Of a stretch of DNA of 64,000 nucleotides, positions 10,150-20,227 are shown one piece after another. Source of the DNA: Calcarisporiella thermophila CBS 279.70. Lineage: Eukaryota; Calcarisporiellomycota. The notes beneath the pieces were generated by a model. It saw only the letters and a program-made list of their open reading frames with translations. It was not told the origin of the DNA and searched no databases. A program made the position numbers and the translations under genes. The stretch is from contig NW_027192204.1 in NCBI RefSeq assembly GCF_041956535.1, positions 375,140 to 439,139 on the forward strand, in the 5' to 3' direction. Position 1 is the stretch's first letter. Each line of letters begins with the position of its first letter.

Positions 10150-11350
10150 ATGGTGGTTGCCACGCTGACTCTTCCGAACACGCTGGAGCCGCAGGATCAA
10201 ACCCAGCGACGTCTCCAGGTAAAAAAGCAACGCGCCGAACGCCTGCTGCGGCAGAGAGAATGTCAGACTGAAAACAAGGCATGGTCGCCCATGGCCAAAG
10301 AGGAGAAGCAGAGTCCTTGTAGGGAATGGCTGGGAGGAAAAGAGAATGGTAATTCATAGAATAAATGGCTCAACATTATTTCGCTATTGCCAATGATGCT
10401 AATCCTCTGTTTCTCTCCTAGAAGCGCTTCCTATCTCGTCGTCCAACACGTCCCCCTTCTTCCGGCGATCGCAGGCTGGTGGTGCCAATCCCGCCCATTT
10501 TCTCACCCCTCCTTCCACGCCCTCTTCTACTCCAGGCAGCAACCCGGCCTCAGTCGCACACCTGCGTGACCAGATCTCACACCGCGCCAACTATCTCGAA
10601 ATTCGGAACACGTTTCTAGAGCAACAAAATTCCCAGCTAACGAAGGAACTGACGCACGCAAGAACCACAGTGCAAGCGCTGAGACAGGTGGTCGCAAACA
10701 AAGAAGAACTACTTGAAAGCGTGATTGAAGAGCTTGCCGAGACAAGGGTCAGGCTGGAGGCGCTGGAGGATGCGCTCATCGAGGAAATGGGGCAAGAAAA
10801 TGGGGCCGTGGGGGAGGAGAGCGGGGTGGAGAGCGGGGTGGAAACACAAAAGAAGAAAATATCGAAAGAGCTAGGCAAGGGGAGGGAGGAAAGCGGAGAG
10901 TGCAGTCCTGATGAGGCGGATACCGCCGTAGAGAATTATTTCCTAAGTAACTCCAGGACGTTTGAGGATATCTCAGAAGTAGAAGAGGAGGATGAGGGAG
11001 AGGAGGGAGAAGGAGAAGGAGAAGAAGAAGATGCAGGAGCAAGTTTTGAGGACTTCGAGGACTTCGAGGACTTCGACATCAGCGATAGTGGGACCTATGA
11101 ATCATCTGAAGAGGAGTCCTCCAAGGCTGACATGGATATGTTTTTTGATATCTTCGATCTCTTTCCCACCCCAATCAACAACCAACCCACTCCTACGCCC
11201 AAACCCGCTCCCAAGGGGGAAGCTGAACAGACTACAAAGGCAGATATTTTTGCGCGCAGTCGAACTCGGTTCAAACTACGCTTCATCAAGTCCCGAACCC
11301 AGCACCGGAAGATGCTCTCTGTAAATAGTGAGGCACTAGAAGTGCAATAG
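10150..11350 (+). CDS. Unrecognised acidic coiled-coil protein
   Basis: Two exons, 10150-10348 and 10422-11350, give 375 residues; the join is GT..TAG in frame. I do not recognise a family. The N-terminal 60 residues are basic and Gln/Arg-rich, followed by a Ser/Pro linker. A probable coiled coil covers about residues 112-190 (NKEELLESVIEELAETRVRL). A very acidic segment at about 255-320 is Glu-rich and includes a short DFEDFEDFEDFD repeat. A basic C-terminus has several RSRT/KSRT motifs. The charge layout suggests a scaffold or nucleic-acid/chromatin-associated protein, but that is only inference. No signal peptide or membrane segment. Confidence 0.7.
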
Positions 11351-11951
11351 TGGCTGACGTTTGTGTTGTATTTTTATTTTTTTACTTACGAGAGATATTT
11401 GCATAGTTTTAATCTAATGGATTCCTTTACCATTGTAAATACGACATTTTTTTTATTGTCTGATAGATTTAGGAGTAAGCACTCTACAGACAACCCGAAT
11501 TGGTTTATTTCTTTTTATGTTCCATGCTTGTTAGGGCAATGCGTTTGCTTAATTTAATGAGATTGAAGAGTTTTATACACCCTTTGAAGAGTGAAGTGCT
11601 GGCTCACCTTGGCTCTGCCATTCGAAAGAAAACATCAATTCGGCGGATTGTTGAGAGAGAATCTTCAAAACGAAGCAGTGTATTTGACGACTTTTGGCCT
11701 ATAATGCTAAGAAAATCGCAAGGGAGCCTTGTCTAGAGGCTGACGATTGTGATATTATACATTGTGTTTACCCACATCTTAGAAAAGTGGGCACATGCAT
11801 AATCGTACTAGTGAAGGAAAAAATATACCAACGCGATAAGAAAGTTTTAGAAGATAAGAATAGAGTTCAAGTTTTATTTTCCCAAATATGGTCAAATTAA
11901 TAATGCAAATTAGAAGCTTAAATGTTTTTTCCAAAAAACGCGGTCGCAGAA
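11351..11951. other. AT-rich intergenic
   Basis: About 600 AT-rich bases between the coiled-coil gene and the first tRNA-Arg. No supported gene. Confidence 0.5.
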
Positions 11952-12024
11952 GGTCGTATGGCCAAATGGATAAGGCGCCTGACTACGAATCAGGAGATTC
12001 CAGGTTCGACCCCTGGTACGATCG
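11952..12024 (+). tRNA. tRNA-Arg (ACG), copy 1
   Basis: A 73-nt cloverleaf. The acceptor GGTCGTA pairs with TACGATC (one G-U). The anticodon arm CTGACTACGAATCAG gives anticodon ACG. The T arm is CCAGGTTCGACCCCTGG. A and B boxes are intact and there is no intron. An identical copy lies at 16333-16405. Confidence 0.95.
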
Positions 12025-12705
12025 GGCATTTATTTTTCATTTTGTCATTTGTAATACAAACAGACGTGCAAGATCGATTTTCGTGCATTGCATAAATTGG
12101 TGTTCTTGATGCATGCTTTTTGATAAGCTCGGGTTCAGGCTTAGGCCGCCCATTCTTATGGATGAAGGGCTGCTTAGGTAAGGCTCAAGGGCGATATGGC
12201 CAGCTAGGAAAATAATTTTGGAACCACAAACGATATAAGTGGGTTTACTATTTCAAGCCATTGGTAATATACGTGGCCGCTCATGTTGAGTAATTGACAA
12301 ATGCATCGTACATACTGCAGTTTGCAAAATGGCTAGTCTATTGTTTGTGGTTTAGCTGTGCAAACGATGTACCCCAGACGAAACTTCACGCTGTCAAGAG
12401 AAATGTTTTGGTTATCTAAACCCAAAATTATCTAACCACAAAATTCGTGGAGAATAGGCCGGGCTTCCGTTCAATCGAATTGGGACTGCCGGAGAATTCG
12501 CCTGAATCCAATAGGGGCTTTTAAAGGATATTTTAAAATCCCCTAATGATTTATAAGAACCTAACCTTAGATTGCATGCTCTAATCCAGTCTACACTTGT
12601 TTATTCATTTCATACCAGAGGGTTGCTGAAATAACCTTGCAACAGAAGGAAAACGTTGTGTATATGTATATGTGTATATGTATGCATGAGTAGAATATCA
12701 TCGCC
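12025..12705. other. Intergenic, P450 promoter
   Basis: No supported gene. A TGTATA-type simple repeat lies at about 12656-12683, about 25 bases before the P450 ATG. Confidence 0.5.
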
Positions 12706-14635
12706 ATGAATCCTATCAGAACTATGCTTTGGAAGGAAGGAAGCTCTTCATTTGTCATAACAGGCCTGAGCATTATCTTGGCTCTACTCGTCGTTCGCTA
12801 CGTCGTCGCCACTATCCGCGCCACCTACTTCTCCCCGCTGAGAAAAGTCCCCGGCCCACTTTTCTCTCGCGTTTCGACGTTTCGCTATTTTTATCACAGA
12901 TTCCGGGGTTCGTTCCACCAGTATGTTAACAACCTACATCGTCAGTATGGGCCGGTGGTGATTCTGAGCCCCGAAGAGGTGTCTTTCTCCCAAGTGGAGG
13001 CTGTGAAACAAATACTAGTAACGGATGATTTCCCGAAGGGAAAGGAATATGAGCGTTTTGCGGGTGAAGATGGAGGAAAAGAAATATTGACCATGACGCA
13101 TGTATTCCACACCACAGCGTCCTTGTTTTTTCCAGTGGCGGATGCTAACTTCATCTCACCTTTGCTTTACTTCTTCTCGCTTATTAGTGATAAGAACCAA
13201 CATAGAATTCTACGCCGGATGCTCTCGCCTGCCTTCTCAGTGAGCTATCTCCAGGAGTTGGAGCCATTTCTCCAGAGTTGCGTTCAAGAGTTGATGGTGT
13301 GGATCAGAGACGAGTGCGAAAGGACGGGTGGGGAGACCGTCTTCGACGTCTACACCAAGATAGGACAGCTTACCCTGGTCGGATACAAATTTAATCACTC
13401 TATCCTATGTGTGCCATTTCCTAATGGACGGATTGCTTATAGGATGTGATAGGAAACACTTCGTTTGGAGGCTCATTTCACTTGGTGACCAAAGGCTCCC
13501 ATCCACTTACCGAGAACATCAAATCCTTCCTCAAGAAAAAATTCATGGTACCTGGTGCCAGTTTTTTCAGAACGGGGGGAATGCTTTACTGACGAACCTT
13601 CACCATGTCAATAGCTAGCAATGTGCCGTTTGATCGGATTCATTATACCAGGTCTGGTAGACAAAGAATACCAATACCTACATAGCGTGAGTTCCGTTCA
13701 TCAGCCAAGAATGGAGGTCCAATTAACTTATTTATCTTTCCTCTCGCTTTTTGGTGTATTAAAGTTTTTAAGTTCCAAAATAATGGAGCGTCGCCAATCA
13801 ACCGGTAAGCATCGCTCCGATATTTTGCAGATATTGATTGACGCACAGGATAAGGAGCGCCACGGACTCAGTGACGATGAGGTGTTATCGCAGGCTCTTC
13901 TCTTCCTGTAAACACACATTTCCATCCTTTTTATTAGAGAGGTGGTAGCATCTGACATAGAAGTATTATGTTCTAGCATTGCCGGTAGTGAAACAACTGC
14001 AGGCACGTTGTTTTTCACCCTCCTTAATCTCCTTCGCCATCCTTCATCCCTTGCTAAACTTCGCGAGGAATTGGAAGAGGCGTTCCCGCCAACTGCTCGC
14101 TCGCTTTGCGTCACACGTCATAGTGTGCTCAAGCAGCTCCCATACCTTAACGCCGTTGTCAATGAGGGGCTTCGCGTTCGTTCGATCACAGGGAATGGTG
14201 TTGCACGGTTTGTGAACCAGGAGGTCGAAATTGGCGGCTACTTAATTCCTCCAGGAACAACCGTTTTCGCAAACTACCCGATGATGCATTTGGATCCAGC
14301 CATATGGGGGGATGATGCTGAAGAGTTTCGACCAGAACGGTTTCTGAGTGAATACCCGCCCAATGCGTACACGCCATTTAGTGCAGGCACACGAAACTGT
14401 ATAGGGAAAAGGTAAGTACTACATATTCTGGCCAAAAGCATGAAATTTAATAACCCTTCTATCTTATAGTTTTGCACTGATGGAGGTGCGCATTGCCCTA
14501 GCCTCCCTTCTCTTGAACTTTGAATTCGAGGAAATAGAAGGTCAATCCGACCAGCAAGTCAGTTTTGTTACCATGCGATTGAAATCGGGCCGATTCTTCG
14601 TGCGAGTACGGCCACGCAAACATTTATCCCTTTAG
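12706..14635 (+). CDS. Cytochrome P450 monooxygenase
   Basis: Seven exons: 12706-13097, 13188-13377, 13443-13554, 13619-13686, 13765-13907, 13977-14411, 14470-14635, 501 residues, the usual P450 size. Residues 15-40 form an N-terminal membrane anchor, followed by a Pro-rich hinge (LRKVPGPLFSR). Landmarks: WxxxR-like DKNQHRILRRMLSPAFS, I-helix AGSETTAGTLFF, K-helix ExxR in VNEGLRVRS, PERF in FRPERFL, and the heme loop FSAGTRNCIGKR with the Cys ligand. It would be an ER-bound heme oxygenase using CPR; the substrate is unknown. The first intron (13098-13187) starts with GC, not GT; it is 90 nt, stop-free and carries a GCTAAC branch site, so an unspliced frame would read through it. The second donor (GTCGGA) is also weak. 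No biosynthetic cluster surrounds it. Confidence 0.92.
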
Positions 14636-15824
14636 TATTCCGCTAGATTGCTGTGTAGGTGTTGTACACTATTTTCACATCACATTAAGTAATAAGAATA
14701 TTTGGATATTTGAACGAGCTAATGAGGTACTGGCTATCAGTCCGAAATGGACTCGCTCAATATGAGATCTTCACCGGGATTGGGACGAAGAAAACTTTTA
14801 TCGAAAAGAAGGCGAATCTTTTTCGACGAAATGCATACCCGAATTTTTTCTCTGTATCTAATATATTGGTTGGAAAATTGAAAAATTCCGAGTGCACAGC
14901 ATTTCAAACATTGAAAAACTTTTAAAAGCTGTTTATTAAGTTTAGAAGATAAGATATTTCCCAATTAGATGGTCGTAATAAGTGGGCAAGGAAAGCTCTA
15001 TCAGGAATGGAATAAGGTCGCTATTCGTCGTGTTTCCAATCATTGCTATTTCAGATAATGACTGAGGTACGAAGTAATGGAAAAAAAGAACAAGAATATA
15101 AAAGGATCCTCAACTAGCCACCAAACAAGTACCTGGGTGAAAGAACAGGTGAACCAACTTAGAGTACAGTGGAGGATTTAGAAAGGGAAGGGTGGGATTG
15201 GTATATTTTCTATTCCTATCGGAACCAGATATCGGAGCCCCTTTGTTTATTTAAGATATATTATTCATGTAAAGCGAACCTCTTTGAAACAAAATTATTA
15301 AAAACAAAAACAATATGTTCAATGTAAAGGATTCTCGGCCCAAATGTTTCGTACTTTCTCAGTTGTTGATCATCTCTCGGCTTCACTGATCCGGATAGAA
15401 GGGGCTCTTCCACTCTGGTAGAGCTCCATTCCTTTACATCCTCCCTTTATTCTACCCTCCGTCATTATAAACTCTCAAATTATATCAGAGGGGATCATCC
15501 ATAACTGGTCGTGAAAGATAAATGAAATTGTATTGATACTGTAAATTGGTTAAATGAGTCTTCATTTTCAAATGTTTTTCTTTTCTCCCTTGGGAAGAAT
15601 TTTTTTACATCCACTTGGTGTTTTTTATCTGAAGGGAATGGAGGGGTACACTTCTACGTTAATATCACCCAGGTACTGCCCCTAGCCACCCATTTTGTGT
15701 GGTTAGATTTCTTCTAAGGATTTTTGCTACCTATTATTGTAGCCGCTTGATATTACTTGCTTGTTGCTATGCTGTTGATAGCGGTTGAGCCTTGAGAAAA
15801 ACCCGACAAACTCTCATGGACGGG
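14636..15824. other. Gene-poor region, part 1
   Basis: About 1.2 kb of AT-rich sequence downstream of the P450. I see no gene. Confidence 0.5.
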
Positions 15825-15903
15825 TGTCGCCTACGGGAATCGAACCCGCAACCTGGTGATTCGGCTCCGGGGTCCCAAAACACTACTCCAACTAAGGTCG
15901 ACA
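15825..15903 (-). tRNA. tRNA-like sequence, possibly degenerate or intron-containing
   Basis: On the minus strand a perfect-looking T arm (GCGGGTTCGATTCCCGT) lies inside ends that nearly pair (TGTCGAC with GGCGACA, one mismatch). A D-arm-like TTAGTTGGAGTAG precedes. No canonical 5-bp anticodon stem with a 7-nt loop can be found; a TTTTGGG stretch could hold a Pro-type anticodon if an intron is present. A T5 run follows at the 3' side. It is either an intron-bearing tRNA or a pseudo-tRNA. Confidence 0.4.
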
Positions 15904-16171
15904 TTCATTTTCAATTATTTTTTGATCAATCAATGGAAACTTTTATTTCCATATATTACATGAAGTTAATGTCAATGGACTTAACATAACGAGATATAGG
16001 TCCTTGATCGATAGACTTTCAATCGATATGCGTGTATCGTAGTTGTCGTGAATAGCATGTACGTGAAACCGATGTAATCTTTTGTACTTATCGTAAGGGC
16101 GATCTTTTCAATAATCAAGACTCAGCTTCTGATCAAGTGGATAGCAGTCACAAACCAAGAGTAAGTGCTGG

Positions 16172-16246
16172 TGGGGGAGGTGGGATTCGAACCCATGCCG
16201 TTCTCATCGGCATCCCAGGGATAGTCCACTACACTAACCCTCCCCC
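16172..16246 (-). tRNA. tRNA-like sequence, class uncertain
   Basis: Minus strand, 75 nt. The acceptor GGGGGAG pairs perfectly with CTCCCCC. It has a T arm (TGGGTTCGAATCCCA) and a D-arm-like TTAGTGTAGTGGACTA. The only strong internal stem is TGCCG-ATGAGAA-CGGCA, whose loop would read GAG, but this leaves no variable loop, so a standard cloverleaf does not fit. It shares a 16-bp 5' flank with the tRNA-like sequence at 15825-15903. Confidence 0.45.
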
Positions 16247-16332
16247 CGACATTCATTTTCAAATGGAGTAGATCTAAGCCACATTATTCCATATATGGAG
16301 GTATATTTATCATCCGAAAATCGGATGTAATC

Positions 16333-16405
16333 GGTCGTATGGCCAAATGGATAAGGCGCCTGACTACGAATCAGGAGATTCCAGGTTCGACCCCTGGTAC
16401 GATCG
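16333..16405 (+). tRNA. tRNA-Arg (ACG), copy 2
   Basis: Identical over all 73 nt to the copy at 11952-12024, with different flanks. It is followed by a T-rich Pol III terminator (from 16406). A small perfect hairpin (7-bp arms, 16311-16327) lies just upstream. Confidence 0.95.
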
Positions 16406-19400
16406 TTTCCTTTTTTTCTACCACCATTTTCATTTGCATTTTTGTTATTGTTTTATTTTGATACAACACACTTGAAAGATACCTCTGATGTGGACTAGAA
16501 ACATAGTAAGAATGGGAAACCTTTGTCACGCCAAATGTCGGGTGAGTGTAGCCAAACTTTAATTTTGCGTTTCCATCTCAAAGTTTATGTGAGTTCATCG
16601 AGAACACTTATTGAACCTGATATTCAGCGGGGGACATGGAGCCCCTACTCTTTTAGACAAAGATGGTTTTCATTTATTATTGATCGCATTGTAAAACAAC
16701 TGAATGTAACGAGAATGCTAAAAATAAAATGGATCCCCAGGCAAGGGTATAGACATTGGTATAGATATTGTTTTCGCCCAAAGCATAAATATAATATAGG
16801 GCAACGAATTCAGCTTGGGACAGACATGTAACGAGGAGGCTTCAGTGAAGGGGCGTGGCACAGACGAAATGGCAGAATTGGTAGTGAGCGTGGAGTTGAG
16901 TTTGAGTGGGATAGGTTTGGCCACACTAGAATACCAAAGAGAGTAAGCACGGGGACGTGAGAAGGAGGAAAACGCAGTGGCCACTTATATTGAATACCTT
17001 GCGACAATAAAAAGCTTTGACACCCATTTTCGCGTTGTCTGATGTTAGGAGAGTGTGGATTAAATTACTGTCAATTATGAGTGCGCTTCTGAAGGAATAT
17101 TTGATATGAGCAAGCAGCCGATTGACTAGAGGAACAAACAGGAGGAGAATGAAGGAGAACTCTGGGAGGGGTGCGCCGAATTTATATGAAATAAAAGAAC
17201 CCTCACGATGAAGCTTAACGTAGGCAATGGAAGTGCCAGTCCTTTGTTGCAATAATTAGGTAGCGAAGTTCTGTACATTCTTTGTTATTTTCGTGAATTT
17301 GGCCATACAGAACTCTATTTAGGACAACGCTCGACCACCTCCACTTACCCGCCAGCTTACCTTTGTAAACGGAGAGTTTAAGCTAGTGTTAAATGCAATC
17401 AAGGAGAATGAAAGCCATTCTTAAGAGGGTCCGCAACGGGACTGTGAACGATGAGCAAGTGAGCGGCGAGATGCTCAACCCATAAAATAAATTCAGCCTA
17501 ATCTAAACCTAAGAACACTTCACCGTGGTTTCCGGCCGGTGAAAGACCGGAGTAGGCTCAGTATAGGACCCACAATAGCGGTTCTCAAAAAGATAATGAG
17601 CCTTAGCGCGTTTCAATTTTGCAGGCCGTGCCACGGCTTTCTCCTACGCTGCTCGTGGTCAGGGGAGGAGCTCAGCGACACCTGGGTCTGATAATTCCAA
17701 AAGAAATCCCTGATAGGGCAGGTCGAGCAAGCTAGGGCAGAGACCTTAATTCCAACGCTCTCATTCCCCTCCCCTACTTTTCGCTCCTCTATCTAAATTG
17801 GCTGAGTAATTGAGAATAGCTCCAGGTCCTTACAGTGGATCCCGGCCATTTCTAAAAGTGGAATTTAAACTTGCCATTTGGCGAGTTTTCGGGCTCAGCA
17901 GAACCGGGTTGATCGGCCATCTCTCGGATGCGGCCTAATCCGTATTGTAGTTTGTTCGTGGAAGCTCGAAAATTTTGATGGGCAACGGAGAACTGCCAGA
18001 GGAGGTTTTTCGTACTCTCTGTTTCGGCGCCTGGGGGCTAAAGCCGAGGTTTCTCCCGCGCTTCCATTTGCGAGCGTTTGAGAAGATTGAATTTGTTCTT
18101 GCTGCGGTGTCATTTTGTTCAAGCTTGCTAATATGAATCTTTAATCAAAGGGAGCCGGGTGCAACTGAAACTCGCTAATTACATTAGGTGAGATAATATA
18201 TTATTAACACCGATCTCGACGGATTTTCCCAGAGAAGCGTCCACAACTCAAACGTGGAACGATAGGGTTTAATTTTTCGTTATCTCATCGATGCAACCAA
18301 GTCCACTTTGGATGAATGGAAGCCGCAACCCGAGGATCCAGCAGCGTACCAGCCGCTGATAGGCAAGCGGGCATCCATGCCCCTTGTAGTGGTTGTTACG
18401 CAGGGACTGGGGAGGGAGCGTGGAGATTGAATAGTCGAGGTTATTGCAAAGATTGCGTGAGAGTGGGATTAGGGGGAAGCACAGATAAGGAAAACCCGAT
18501 TTTTGCCGCCAAGAAGGAGCGCAACAAGGTTCCGCTAGGGATGGTCGCAAACGGAATGGGAGGGGGGTCAATTTGCAGAGTAAGCTTTTAGAGTTTGACA
18601 GTTGACTCTGACACAGAGCAATCGGCCTTCCCCACGTTACAGGGAGAACAAGCGCTCTTCTAAAACCTAGTCTCGCTCATACTGTGTGCTGCGAGCGCTC
18701 CAATTAACCGGCCCATCGGTGAGGTGACCCGACGGATCTTCACCAAGCAAGGCCCTCGACACCGCGGCTTTATTTTTTGGGGGAGTGGGGAGGGCGGAGG
18801 GGAGGCGGGGCAACACAGAGGCCCTCAAAAGCATCCAAGCAAGAACGCTCGAGGGCCGGCGATACGTCATTGGGCCGGAGGGGCCCAATGCTCAGAGTAT
18901 GGTTTAATATAACAAATTGGACAAAGTTTTGGTGCTCAATTTCCGCGCTAAGTTTGGCGAAACAGCAGAGCTGAGATTAGGGAGCTTGCCTCTCATTAAA
19001 CACAGACCACGGCAGGGGAGGAGATGATTGCCTGCGAGCAGCGCAAGGGATCAAACAAACACCGCAAAATAGCCGATTAGCCTGGTTGGAAGCATTGTGA
19101 GTGTGGAGACGCGAGAGCGAGGGCCCCTCGTTGAGGAGGCGGGCGGCGAGGGGAGGGGCGCGTGGCCCGAGCAGGGAGTTGCCAAGTTCTGCCTGGCGGA
19201 GATGCCGCGCCTCGGGGAAAGAGGGGGGAAGGGTGGTGCAGGACAGGCGCCAGCGGGAATCCCAGGAAACAAGAGTGTGAGAACGTCTTTATTTGATAAC
19301 CATGTCACAAGGTGTGGGCGGAGTGTTGGGCAGACAGCTCAACACTTTCTATTTTCTGTTCTGAAGCACCCATTTCCTGGGTTCACAGTCCGCATTTAAT

Positions 19401-20227
19401 TTCAGAGCGAGTACATGAACAATTTTGTTTTATTAATGATTGTCTAAGCAAAACCTTCTTTTAGCTCCGTGCTCAATGGCTGGCCGGCCAAAGGAAAGTG
19501 GTGGGCGTCTGGTTACACCCATACAGCACCAACGAGCGGCCAGACAGGGAGTCGCGAGTGTGTTTGGGCAAAGCCAAGGCACCAGTGTTTGGATGGGATG
19601 CCCCTAGTCTCGGTTTTGACTTTGGACAGATTATCTTGCCAATCTGGTCGGGCTGGCTGGGGGGGCAGCGTGGTGGGGCGGGAGGACGAAGGAGCACGAA
19701 GAGCGGGGGGCAGACGGGGCGGCGGGCGCGCCAGGGCGGGCGCGCGATGGCCAGTGGCGCGCAAGGCTGAGGCGGACAGGGGGCCAGCAGGCTGCACCTC
19801 TGCCGGCGGTTTCTGTTTCTAAACCGGTTGCGAAAAGAGGGGAGAGAGGGGAGGAGATGCTAGAGAGCGGCTGCCAGGCATGTGACCTTTCCTTAGCAAT
19901 TTCTTAGCCGCCTTTTTGTTATGTTTCGGCTCTCCCCTTATTCGTCTTACTGGCAATTTTTTTTTCTCAGTTGTGAAATTCTGTCAGAGAAACTTGTTTG
20001 TGTTCGAGACCGTTTTTCTTCTCATGTCTTATTCGTCGAAACTTGTGACTGGTTTGCGCACACTAGCCATTATCTTTAATACCCCCCGCTCGCACAACAC
20101 CTTATCTTTTTTCCCCCAATTTTTTCCCCCCCCCCCTCTCCACCCCTCTTCCCGCTATAAAGAAGACCATTCCGCGCTCTTTGCAAAATTTCCTTGTCAA
20201 TCCTCTCAAGCTCACAAGCACTGGACT
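16406..20227. other. Long gene-poor region upstream of the SKN7-like gene
   Basis: About 3.8 kb with only short, unconvincing open frames on both strands. Composition shifts: 16.4-18.3 kb is AT-rich, 18.7-19.8 kb is GC-rich (19660-19760 is strongly G/C). 20105-20155 is a pyrimidine tract just before the ATG at 20228. A small CCGGT-gaaag-ACCGG hairpin lies near 17534-17552. Nothing here could be assigned to a known RNA or protein. Confidence 0.45.

Noticed and set aside
12706-14635. Secondary-metabolite cluster around the P450
   Set aside because: Neighbours are tRNAs, a coiled-coil protein and housekeeping genes; no synthase, tailoring enzyme or cluster regulator is adjacent.
16523-16984. 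Small opposite-strand frames near the second tRNA-Arg
   Set aside because: Low similarity to any domain and no supporting splice sites; treated as chance.
17534-17552. Small GC hairpin as a possible structural RNA (RNase P, SRP or similar)
   Set aside because: The hairpin is short and none of the conserved core motifs of those RNAs could be found around it.
18667-19822. Several overlapping 70-117 residue frames in the GC-rich block
   Set aside because: High GC lowers stop frequency; the frames overlap on both strands and show no family match, start context or splice pattern.
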